From NCBI RefSeq assembly GCF_900188105.1, contig NZ_FZNP01000017.1, forward strand, positions 1-64,000: a DNA stretch of 64,000 nucleotides. The letters run 5' to 3'. Each line of letters begins with the position of its first letter. Position 1 is the stretch's first letter. Made by a program: the position numbers and the translations under genes. This document shows, piece by piece, positions 43,954 to 50,861 of the stretch. The notes under the pieces were generated by a model. The model had not been told where the DNA came from and searched no databases. It saw nothing but the letters and a program-made list of their open reading frames with translations. This DNA comes from Actinomadura mexicana. Its GTDB lineage: Bacteria > Actinomycetota > Actinomycetes > Streptosporangiales > Streptosporangiaceae.

Positions 43954-45053
43954 TCAGCTCCCTATGATCGTTTCCAGGATGCGGCAGACCCGCTCTACCT
44001 CATCGTCGTTCCACGTCATCGGCGGCGCGGCCTCGGTGCCGAGGCACAGGGTGCCCGCCGCCGCGGCCTCCGCCACCGGCGGCCCCGCCCCCGCGGACCC
44101 TCCGAAGGCCGGGTGCCGGTTCAGCGGGACCAGGCCCCAGCGGTGCGTGGGTACGCCCGCCCGCGCGAGGGCCCGCTCCATCCGGGCCGCCTCCTCCGGG
44201 GGCCATCCGGGGGCCCCGAAGCGGATCTTGTGCCAGGCGGGCCTCGCCGCCTCCCCGGCCGACTGCCGCCACAGGCCCAGCCGGTCCAGGGCCTCGTGCA
44301 CGCGGGCGGTGACGGCGCGGGCCCGCGCCGTCCACCGGTCCAGGCCGTCCAGCCGGTGCGCCACCATGGCCATGCTGAGCTCGGACGGGCGCCAGTTGTG
44401 CCCGCCGGCCCGCACCACGGCCGCGTTCGAGCGCGACTCCCCGGCCGGGACGCCGTAGTCCCTCAGCTCCCTGAGCCGCTGCGCGATCCCGGCGTCGCCG
44501 GTGGTGACGGCGCCGCCGTCCGGCGCGGCGATCAGCTTGGCGGAGGAGAACGACCAGGCGTGCGTCCCGGCCGCGCCGACGTGCCGGCCGTCCAGGACGG
44601 TCCCGATCGACTGGCACGCGTCGGTCAGCACGGGACGCCCGGCCGCGCGGACGCGGTCCAGCCCGTGAGGGACCCCGTGCAGGTCGACGGCGAGGACGAT
44701 GTCGGCCTCGGGCAGGCGGCCGGTGACGTTGAGGGTTCCGGGATGGACGTCGGTGAACACCAGCTCCGCGCCGATGTGCGCGGCCCCGGTGACGGTCCCG
44801 GCGAACGTCAGTGCCGGGACCGCCACGCGGGTGCCGCGCACGCAGCCCATCGCGTGGAGCGCGGCGTGCAGCGCCGAGGTGCAGCTGTTGAACGCCACCG
44901 CGTGGGGGCGCCGGTCAGCCGCCGCACGCGGCGCTCGACCTCGGCGGTCCACGGCCCGTCCGTCCAGATCCGCGAGCGCGCCACCTCGGCGAGGAGCTTC
45001 AGCTCCTCCTCGGCGGGTTCGGGAGGCCAGCGCCGCTGCCGGAGGTCCATCAC
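43954..45053 (-). pseudogene. DegT/DnrJ/EryC1 aminotransferase with a frameshift
   Basis: About 365 aa in two frames. The N-terminal 50 residues (GTG at 45053 with GGAGG upstream; LLAEVARSRIWTDGPWT) run in one frame to RRLTGAP, and the rest (HAVAFNSCTSALHAALH onward) is in the next frame. One missing C within the run of five (plus-strand G run 44904-44908) explains it exactly: six would restore a continuous TGAPHAVAFNSCTSAL. The PLP lysine is in SFSSAKLIAAPDGG. Either a real inactivation or a homopolymer sequencing error. If intact it would aminate a keto-sugar or keto-cyclitol. It lies between ACP and MIPS on the same strand. Confidence 0.82.
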
Positions 45054-45081
45054 CCGGCGCCTCCGCCGGAGGAGCCCGTGG

Positions 45082-45360
45082 TCACCGGGACGCCTCGGTC
45101 TCGGCGGCGGTCCTGATGAGGAAGTCCGCGAGCTTGTCGATCGTGGGGTGGTCCCAGGCCAGAGTGGGCTCCACGACGAGGCCCATCTGGTCCTCGATGT
45201 CGTCGCAGAGCGTCAGCGCGGCCATCGAGTCCAGTCCCTGCGCCTCGAAGGTGGCCTCGGCGTCGATCTCGGTCGGGTCCTTCTCCAGGTACTCGGCGAT
45301 CCGCTGGATGAGCCACGTCCGCAGCTCGGCGGTGGATGTCGTCAGGGTCGAGCCCGTCAT
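45082..45360 (-). CDS. Acyl carrier protein
   Basis: 92 aa, ATG with AAGGAG 5 bp upstream. One carrier domain with the phosphopantetheine serine at position 45 in QGLDSMAAL. The motif is PKS-like and the only discrete carrier protein seen in the cluster, so it should serve the discrete KS, AT and KR enzymes. A conserved element (copy B) lies about 107 bp upstream in the same orientation. First gene of an ACP-DegT-MIPS-AT run. Confidence 0.92.
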   Translation of the reverse strand: MTGSTLTTSTAELRTWLIQRIAEYLEKDPTEIDAEATFEAQGLDSMAALTLCDDIEDQMGLVVEPTLAWDHPTIDKLADFLIRTAAETEASR

Positions 45361-45444
45361 GGGGTCTCCTTGCCTCGCTCGTCTCGTCTCGTCTGAGAGC
45401 CGATTCCCGGCGATTGTCGCCACCATTTCCAGGGCGGCGTCACC

Positions 45445-45486
45445 CCTGACCAGCCGCGCTTGTGCACTGCCTGGATGGGCATACCC
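45445..45486 (-). promoter_or_regulatory. Cluster upstream element, copy B (before the ACP gene)
   Basis: On the minus strand: TGCC-CATCCA-GGCA core (plus-strand 45468-45481), then GTGCACAAGCGCGGC and TCAGGG. Nearly identical to copy C over about 38 bp. It sits in the divergent gap 45361-45601 between the ACP and IMPase genes; no other structure was recognised there. Confidence 0.55.
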
Positions 45487-45601
45487 TGAGAAACGGGACT
45501 TCGCCGCGTCCCGCCTCCGGCGCGGGAAATCACTTTCACCGCTCGAACCGGCATGCCCGAATGGGCGGCCGAATTTTTCCGCGGCCGAATAATGTGCGCG
45601 A

Positions 45602-46465
45602 ATGGATATCGAAGGAATTCGCGGGGACGATGTGGAGGCCCTGGTCGGGGCGGCGGCGAGGGTCGCGCGGCGGGCCGGCCGGGCACTGCTGGAGGCCTCC
45701 GGCACGATGACGGCCGCGCGCGCCAAGGCGGGCACCCACGCGCACGACGTGGTCACCGAGGCGGACGCCGCGGCGGAGGCGATGATCAGGATGGAGCTGA
45801 CCGGGGCCTGCCCCGGCTCGGTCGTCGTGGGAGAGGAGGGCGGGACCGGCGGGGCCGGAGACGGCCCCGGAAGGGAAGTGCGCTGGTACGTCGACCCGAT
45901 CGACGGCACGCACAACTTCTCGCGGGGCCTGCCGCTGTTCTGCGTGTCCATCGGCGTCACCCTGCGCGGGGAGCCGGTCGGCGGGTGCGTCTACGAGCCC
46001 GCGGTGGACGAGACCTACACCGCCGCGGGCGGCCGGCTGCTGCGCGGCGGCCGTCCGGTACCGCCGGGGCCGGCGCGGGCGGTGCCGATGGTGCTGACCG
46101 ACCTGCCCCGCGCCGGCACCGCTCCCGATCCCGCCGAGCTGGCCCTGTTCGCCGAGCTGGTCGCCGCCGCCGACGTACGGCGGATCGGTTCCGCGGCGCT
46201 CGCCCTCGCCTACGTCGCCACCGGCCGGGCGGACATGGCCGTCACGCCCGACGCGTTCGCCTGGGACTGCGCGGCGGGCCGGGTGCTGGTCACCGCCTCC
46301 GGCGGCACGTTCGCCGCGGTGCCCGCCGAGCCGTCCGTCCGCCGCCCCGGCGCGTTCGCCGCGTGGCGGCCGGGTCTGGACGGACTCGGCGCGGAGGTGG
46401 TCGCCGCGCTGGAACGGTTCCCGTTCCTGCGAGGGTGGCTGGAAGACGACAACTCTCTGGCCTGA
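45602..46465 (+). CDS. Inositol monophosphatase family protein
   Basis: 287 aa. Metal- and substrate-binding motifs are complete: VGEEGG near residue 78, WYVDPIDGTHNF about 20 residues later, and the late AWDCAAG. It should hydrolyse inositol 1-phosphate from the cluster MIPS to free myo-inositol; relatives acting on other sugar phosphates are possible. It starts the rightward run of tailoring genes. The ribosome binding site is weak, so it may be leaderless. Confidence 0.9.
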   Translation: MDIEGIRGDDVEALVGAAARVARRAGRALLEASGTMTAARAKAGTHAHDVVTEADAAAEAMIRMELTGACPGSVVVGEEGGTGGAGDGPGREVRWYVDPIDGTHNFSRGLPLFCVSIGVTLRGEPVGGCVYEPAVDETYTAAGGRLLRGGRPVPPGPARAVPMVLTDLPRAGTAPDPAELALFAELVAAADVRRIGSAALALAYVATGRADMAVTPDAFAWDCAAGRVLVTASGGTFAAVPAEPSVRRPGAFAAWRPGLDGLGAEVVAALERFPFLRGWLEDDNSLA

Positions 46466-46536
46466 ACGATGGCCGTCGCCTTTGATGGCTGATGGCCCGC
46501 ACTAACGGGCGCACGATCCGCCATGAGGGAGAGAGC

Positions 46537-47199
46537 GTGAGCATGACCGAGAACATAGCGACCGCCTGCCTGAACGTCGTGATCTATGTGGACAACGTGG
46601 TGGTCGGGCGCGGCCTGGAGGCCGTGCTGGACCTGTTGCCGAGCGTCGGCTCGGTCAGGCACTGCACGACCCTGCGCGCGGCGGAGTCCGCCGTCGCCGG
46701 GGGAGACGTCGACGTGCTCGTGGTGACGAGCGCGGAGGGCGCGGCGGCCTCCGAGCTCACGGCCGCGCTGCCGCGGACGAAGGTCCTGATGCTGCTCGAC
46801 GAGATGGAGGCATCCGGTTCCTCCTTCGGCGGCGCGGCCGTCGCCGACGGGTTCGTGATCCAGCAGGACGTGACCGCGCCGGACCTCGGCGAGGCGCTGA
46901 ACAGGATGATGCTCGGCGAGATGCCGATGCCCGCCCGGGTGGGCCGGGAACTGCTGGCCCGCGCCGGCTCGCCCGTGCCGTCCGGTTCGGTGCGGCCGGC
47001 GGTGCTGACCCCGCGCGAGAACGAGACCCTCGCGCTGCTGGCCGAGGGGCTGAGCAACAAGCAGATCGCCCGCCGGCTGTCGATCTCCGACCACGGGGCC
47101 AAGCGGCTGGTCACGAGCGTCATGCTCAAGCTCGGCGCGCCGAACCGGACCGCCGCCGTGGTGATCGCCATCAGGCAGGGGATGATCCCGGCGGCATAG
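46537..47199 (+). CDS. Atypical NarL/LuxR response-regulator-like protein
   Basis: 220 aa from the GTG at 46537, which has GAGGGAGA upstream (ATG at 46543 also possible). The N-terminal receiver-like half keeps the fold pattern (VVIYVDNVVVGRGLEAVLD) but shows DVDVLVVTS where the phosphoacceptor Asp would sit, so it is probably not phosphorylated. The C-terminal LuxR HTH is standard (LTPRENETLALLAEGLSNKQIARRLSISDHGAKRLVTSVMLKLG). No histidine kinase is nearby. It is likely a pathway regulator responding to a ligand or protein. Confidence 0.87.
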   Translation: MSMTENIATACLNVVIYVDNVVVGRGLEAVLDLLPSVGSVRHCTTLRAAESAVAGGDVDVLVVTSAEGAAASELTAALPRTKVLMLLDEMEASGSSFGGAAVADGFVIQQDVTAPDLGEALNRMMLGEMPMPARVGRELLARAGSPVPSGSVRPAVLTPRENETLALLAEGLSNKQIARRLSISDHGAKRLVTSVMLKLGAPNRTAAVVIAIRQGMIPAA

Positions 47200-47374
47200 C
47201 GGCCTGACCATCCGGACATGCACATCCATCCGGCTGGTCGCGCGTCCATCGGTGCCTTACGCGTCCCGCTCTCCCGGGCCGAGCATGACCTGAGCCGGTC
47301 CGGGAGACCGCCCGGCCCGATCGAGGGCACCCCCCGCGCGCCCGATGCCCGCTGGACCAGGAAGGCCGTTCGCG

Positions 47375-48415
47375 ATGCCGCCAGCCAGGATCACCGACAC
47401 CACCTTCGCCTCGCCTCCCCAGCTCAAGATGGAGGAGCTGGCCTCGTTCCTGCGGGACGACCCGGGCGGCGGCGCGGTCGCCGAGGTCGTGCGCAACTCC
47501 GCCATCGAGACCAAGGGCATGGCGGTGAACCCGATCGACGAGGACCCGCGGAGCTGGACCACCGCCCGCCGGATGGAGCGCAGCCTGACCGAGGCGCGCG
47601 CCCTCGGACGGGAGGCGATCGGGCAGGCGCTGGAGCGCGCCGGGCTGCGCCCGGACGAGGTCGGCCTGCTGATCACGACGTCCACCACGGTGCACTCCGC
47701 CCCCGGCCTGGACGCCCTCGTGCACGAGACGGGCATGCGGCCGGACACCGAGTTCCTGTCGCTCGGCCCGATGGGCTGCTACGCCGCGATCCCCACGCTG
47801 GTCACCTGCCGGAACTGGGTCGAGGTGCACCGCAGGCCCGCGGTGGCGCTGTGCGTCGACCTGTTCTCGCCGCACCTCCAGCCTCCGCCCTACGACAAGG
47901 AGCAGGCGGTCGTGCTCACCCTCTTCGGCGACGGCGCCGCCGCCGTGGTGATGCGGCCGGGCGAGGACGGGACCCCGGGCCTGGACGTCCTCGATTCCCG
48001 GCTGCTGTCCGTCCCCAGGTACGCCGACGACCTCCAGGTCCACGTCGGCGACCGGGGAATGAGGATCCGGCTGGCCCCGACCATGCCCGACGTCACCGCT
48101 TCCGCAGTCGCCGCCCCCACCGACGGGCTCCTGGCCCGCAACGGCCTCACGCGGGAGGACGTCGCCTGGTGGGCGACGCATCCGGGCGGCCGGCGCATCA
48201 TCGACCGGGTCTCCGAGGAGCTGGACCTTCCGGAGGAGTCGGTCGCCGAGTCGCGCGCGGTCATGCGCGAGTACGGGAACACCGCGGCGCCCGCCGTCCT
48301 GGCCGTCCTCGGACGCCTGCAGGACTCCCGTCCCCTCGGGCCGGGGGAGCACGGAGTCGTGATGGCGTTCGGTCCCGGCGCCACGGTCTGGAGCGTCCTG
48401 CTGCGCGGCGCCTGA
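47375..48415 (+). CDS. Type III polyketide synthase (chalcone-synthase-like)
   Basis: 346 aa from the ATG at 47375 (GGAAGG site; an upstream ATG at 47345 is possible). The type III triad is complete: Cys135 in GPMGCYAA, His269 in THPGGRRIID and Asn302 in YGNTAAP, and the C-terminal AFGPGATVWSVLLR matches the GFGPG loop. It condenses an acyl-CoA starter with malonyl-CoA type extenders without a carrier protein. Starter and ring size cannot be read from sequence. An aromatic starter from the cluster CoA ligase would be consistent. Confidence 0.9.
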   Translation: MPPARITDTTFASPPQLKMEELASFLRDDPGGGAVAEVVRNSAIETKGMAVNPIDEDPRSWTTARRMERSLTEARALGREAIGQALERAGLRPDEVGLLITTSTTVHSAPGLDALVHETGMRPDTEFLSLGPMGCYAAIPTLVTCRNWVEVHRRPAVALCVDLFSPHLQPPPYDKEQAVVLTLFGDGAAAVVMRPGEDGTPGLDVLDSRLLSVPRYADDLQVHVGDRGMRIRLAPTMPDVTASAVAAPTDGLLARNGLTREDVAWWATHPGGRRIIDRVSEELDLPEESVAESRAVMREYGNTAAPAVLAVLGRLQDSRPLGPGEHGVVMAFGPGATVWSVLLRGA

Positions 48416-48428
48416 TCCGGCCACCCAG

Positions 48429-48478
48429 AGCACAGCGTCACCCGAAGCACAGCGTCACCCGAAGCACAGCATCACCTA
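48429..48478 (+). repeat. Tandem 17-nt repeat, about three copies
   Basis: AGCACAGCGTCACCCGA occurs at 48429-48445 and 48446-48462, with a diverged third copy at 48463-48478. It fills the gap between the type III PKS and the sulfotransferase and ends next to the GGAGG ribosome binding site. Confidence 0.85.
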
Positions 48479-48493
48479 TCGGAGGAAGCCGTC

Positions 48494-49144
48494 ATGCTGG
48501 AAGTCATCGGTGCGGGGTTCGGCCGCACCGGCACGTTCTCGCTCAAGGCCGCGCTGGAGACGCTCGGCTTCGGCCCGTGCCACCACATGCTGGGGCTGCT
48601 GGAGCGCCCCGAGGAGATCCCGCGCTGGCGGCGCGCCGCCCAGCCGGGGCGCACGGACTGGGACGAGGTCTACCGCGGCTACCGGTCGAGCGTCGACTGG
48701 CCGGGCGCCCGGTTCTGGCGCGAGCTGGCCGCCTGGTCCCCGAAGGCCAAGGTCGTCCTCACCGTGCGCGACCCGCGGCGCTGGTACGACAGCGCCGCCG
48801 CCACCATCCACCGCGCCGCGATGGACGCCTCGCCCGCCCCCACCCCGGTGCTCGCCGAGATGCGCGCGATGTCCCGCGAGGTGGTGTGGGACGGCCAGTT
48901 CGGCGGGAGGTTCACCGACGCCGAGCACGCCATGCGCGTCTTCACCGAGCACAACGAGGCGGTGCGCCGGGAGATCGATCGAGACCGGCTGCTGGTGTTC
49001 GAGGTCGCCCAGGGCTGGGAGCCGCTGTGCGCGTTCCTCGGGGTCCCGGTGCCGGACGCGCCCTTCCCCCGGTCCAACGACCAGGACGAGTTCGGCGCGC
49101 TGCTGCGCGAGCACGTCACCGGCGCCACGACCGCGCCGTCCTGA
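48494..49144 (+). CDS. PAPS-type sulfotransferase family protein
   Basis: 216 aa, ATG with GGAGGAAG upstream. The N-terminal VIGAGFGRTGTFSLKAALETLG is the phosphosulfate-binding loop of the Sulfotransfer_4 group, and KVVLTVRDPRRWYDS is the matching 3'-phosphate-binding strand. It would move sulfate from PAPS to a hydroxyl or amine; many such proteins have unproven substrates. No PAPS-making genes are in the window, so PAPS would come from general metabolism. Confidence 0.82.
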   Translation: MLEVIGAGFGRTGTFSLKAALETLGFGPCHHMLGLLERPEEIPRWRRAAQPGRTDWDEVYRGYRSSVDWPGARFWRELAAWSPKAKVVLTVRDPRRWYDSAAATIHRAAMDASPAPTPVLAEMRAMSREVVWDGQFGGRFTDAEHAMRVFTEHNEAVRREIDRDRLLVFEVAQGWEPLCAFLGVPVPDAPFPRSNDQDEFGALLREHVTGATTAPS

Positions 49145-49188
49145 CCCGTCGAGGACGGCCGCGGCCGCGAGACCACCGAGGTGACCTG

Positions 49189-49923
49189 ATGACCGAATCC
49201 CGGACGGGCGACGCCGGCTGGTTCCGGCGGTTCCACCCGGCCGAGCCGGACGCGCCGCGGCTGCTCTGCTTCCCGCACGCGGGCGGCTCGGCGAACGGCT
49301 ACCACCGGCTGTCGCAGTCGCTGAGCCCGCGGGTCCAGGTCATCGCCGTCCAGTACCCCGGCAGGCAGGATCGCCGCCGCGAGCCGGCCCTCACCGACCT
49401 GGCGGAACTGGCCGGCCTGATCCGCGCGGAGGTCACCGCCCTCGGCGCGCCCCCCGCCTTCTTCGGCCACAGCATGGGCGCCATGGTCGCCTTCGAGGTG
49501 GCGCGCGGGCTGGACGCGCCGCCCCCCGTGCTGTTCGCCTCCGGGCGGTCGGCCCCCTCGCGCAGCAGGCCGCAGTGCACGCATCCGATGGCGGACGAGG
49601 CGATCCTGGCCGACGTCGAGCGGCTCGGCGGCACGAACGCCCGGCTGCTGGGCAGCCGGGCGTTCGCCCGGATGATGCTGCCCGTGCTGCGCGCCGACTA
49701 CCAGGCGATCGACACCTACCGGTACGTACCGGGTCCGCCGCTGCCCTGCCCGATCGTCGTGCTGGCGAGCTCGGACGACCCGATGACCCCGATCGACGAC
49801 GCGCTCGCCTGGCGGGCGCACGGGGCCGCGGGCGGAGACTCCCACGTCTTCACCGGCGGCCACTTCTTTCTGGACGCCAGCACGGACCGGATCACCCGGA
49901 TCATCCGGGACCGCCTGCCGTGA
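49189..49923 (+). CDS. Type II thioesterase
   Basis: 244 aa alpha/beta-hydrolase. LLCFPHAGGSANGYHRLS near residue 25 is the type II thioesterase opening, Ser nucleophile in GHSMGAMVAFEVA, and catalytic His in GGHFFLDAS near the end. Such enzymes clear wrong acyl groups from carrier proteins. A GAGGTG site precedes the ATG. It could also release the final acyl chain. Confidence 0.92.
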   Translation: MTESRTGDAGWFRRFHPAEPDAPRLLCFPHAGGSANGYHRLSQSLSPRVQVIAVQYPGRQDRRREPALTDLAELAGLIRAEVTALGAPPAFFGHSMGAMVAFEVARGLDAPPPVLFASGRSAPSRSRPQCTHPMADEAILADVERLGGTNARLLGSRAFARMMLPVLRADYQAIDTYRYVPGPPLPCPIVVLASSDDPMTPIDDALAWRAHGAAGGDSHVFTGGHFFLDASTDRITRIIRDRLP

Positions 49924-49955
49924 CGGCACCGGTCCCGCCGAGCCGAAAGGACGCC

Positions 49956-50594
49956 ATGAACATCATCGACCCCGCCGTCGGGGACTACCTGCTGGCCCAC
50001 TGCCCGCCCCCCGACGACGTGCTCAAGGAACTCGCCGCGGAGACGGAGGCGACCGCCCCCGACATGCACGTCACCCACTACGAGGGCGAGCTTCTCGGCA
50101 TGCTCGTCCGTATGGCGGGCGCGCGGAACGCCGTCAGCGTGGGCGTGTTCACCGGGTACTCCTCGCTGTGCATCGTCCGGAGCATGCCGGCGGGCGGCCG
50201 CCTGCTCGCCTGCGAGATCGACCGCAGGTGGACCGACATCGCGGAGAAGTACTGGAAGAAGGCGGGGGTCGCCGACCGGATCGACCTGCGCGTCGCCCCG
50301 GCGATCGAGACGCTGCGGGCGCTGCCCGCCGACCCCGTCCTCGACTTCGGCTACATCGGCGCCGACAAGGCCAACCACCGCCTCTACTACGAGGAGCTCC
50401 TCGCCCGGCTGCGCCCCGGGGGCCTGCTCCTGCTCGGGGACGCGCTGCGCGGCGGGCACGTGGTCGACCCCGCCTGCGACGCGGCCGACGTCGAGGCCGT
50501 ACGCGAGCTGAACGACGCCGTCGTGCACGACGACCGCGTCGACGCGGTCATCCTGCCCGCCGGCGACGGAGCCCTGATCGTCCGCAAGCGCTGA
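49956..50594 (+). CDS. Class I O-methyltransferase (CCoAOMT-like) with altered metal site
   Basis: 212 aa, ATG with AAAGGA upstream. SAM-binding SVGVFTGYSSL and the helix-rich N-terminus fit the caffeoyl-CoA/catechol O-methyltransferase group. Two of the three usual metal ligands seem changed: the DADK motif is GADK, and the DN pair after GGLLLL is GD. It may therefore be metal-independent and act on a non-catechol hydroxyl such as a cyclitol or enol. The alignment behind this was done by eye. Confidence 0.85.
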   Translation: MNIIDPAVGDYLLAHCPPPDDVLKELAAETEATAPDMHVTHYEGELLGMLVRMAGARNAVSVGVFTGYSSLCIVRSMPAGGRLLACEIDRRWTDIAEKYWKKAGVADRIDLRVAPAIETLRALPADPVLDFGYIGADKANHRLYYEELLARLRPGGLLLLGDALRGGHVVDPACDAADVEAVRELNDAVVHDDRVDAVILPAGDGALIVRKR

Positions 50595-50617
50595 GCGCGC
50601 GGCGTACGGCCGTTCCG

Positions 50618-50677
50618 GGCACGACCATCCGAGGCACGACCATCCGAGGCACGACCATCCGAGGCACGACCATCCCA
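50618..50677 (+). repeat. Tandem 15-nt repeat, four copies
   Basis: GGCACGACCATCCGA is repeated at 50618, 50633, 50648 and 50663, with the last copy changed at its end. It lies in the 267-bp gap after the methyltransferase gene, directly before upstream element C. Confidence 0.9.
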
Positions 50678-50728
50678 GGCATGCCCGACCGGGCAGTGCA
50701 CAAGCGCGGCCGCTCAGGGATTCTCCGG
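50677..50728 (+). promoter_or_regulatory. Cluster upstream element, copy C (before the ASST-like gene)
   Basis: TGCC-CGACCG-GGCA core (50682-50695), then GTGCACAAGCGCGGC, TCAGGGATT. Nearly identical to copy B and similar to copy A. The core ends 166 bp before the preferred start of the ASST-like gene (55 bp before the alternative GTG). Confidence 0.55.
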
Positions 50729-50760
50729 CGGCCGGCGGGCGGCGAGCCTGGTGAACCGAG

Positions 50761-50805
50761 GAGCCGCGAAACCGGGAGCCGCGAAACCGGGAGCCGCGGA
50801 CCCGG
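50761..50805 (+). repeat. Tandem 15-nt repeat, three copies
   Basis: GAGCCGCGAAACCGG at 50761-50775 and 50776-50790, with a diverged copy at 50791-50805. If translation began at the GTG at 50751, the repeat would encode GAAKPGAAKPGAADP. Confidence 0.9.
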
Positions 50806-50861
50806 GCGGCGGCTCGGCCGAGCCGCACGCCGCTTCCGACCTGAGATCCGAGGAGAGACCA

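Noticed and set aside
47375..48415. FabH-type (KAS III) ketosynthase
   Set aside because: The GPMGCYAA, YGNTAAP and AFGPGATV motifs with the matching His fit the chalcone-synthase triad better than FabH.
50618..50805. CRISPR-like array
   Set aside because: The units are 15 nt, directly adjacent and without unique spacers; no cas genes are present. They are simple tandem repeats.
50751..50861. N-terminal pentapeptide-repeat extension of the ASST-like protein
   Set aside because: A TTG start at 50862 has a strong AGGAGAG site at good distance, while the GTG at 50751 has none. The repeat looks non-coding, though the case is not closed.
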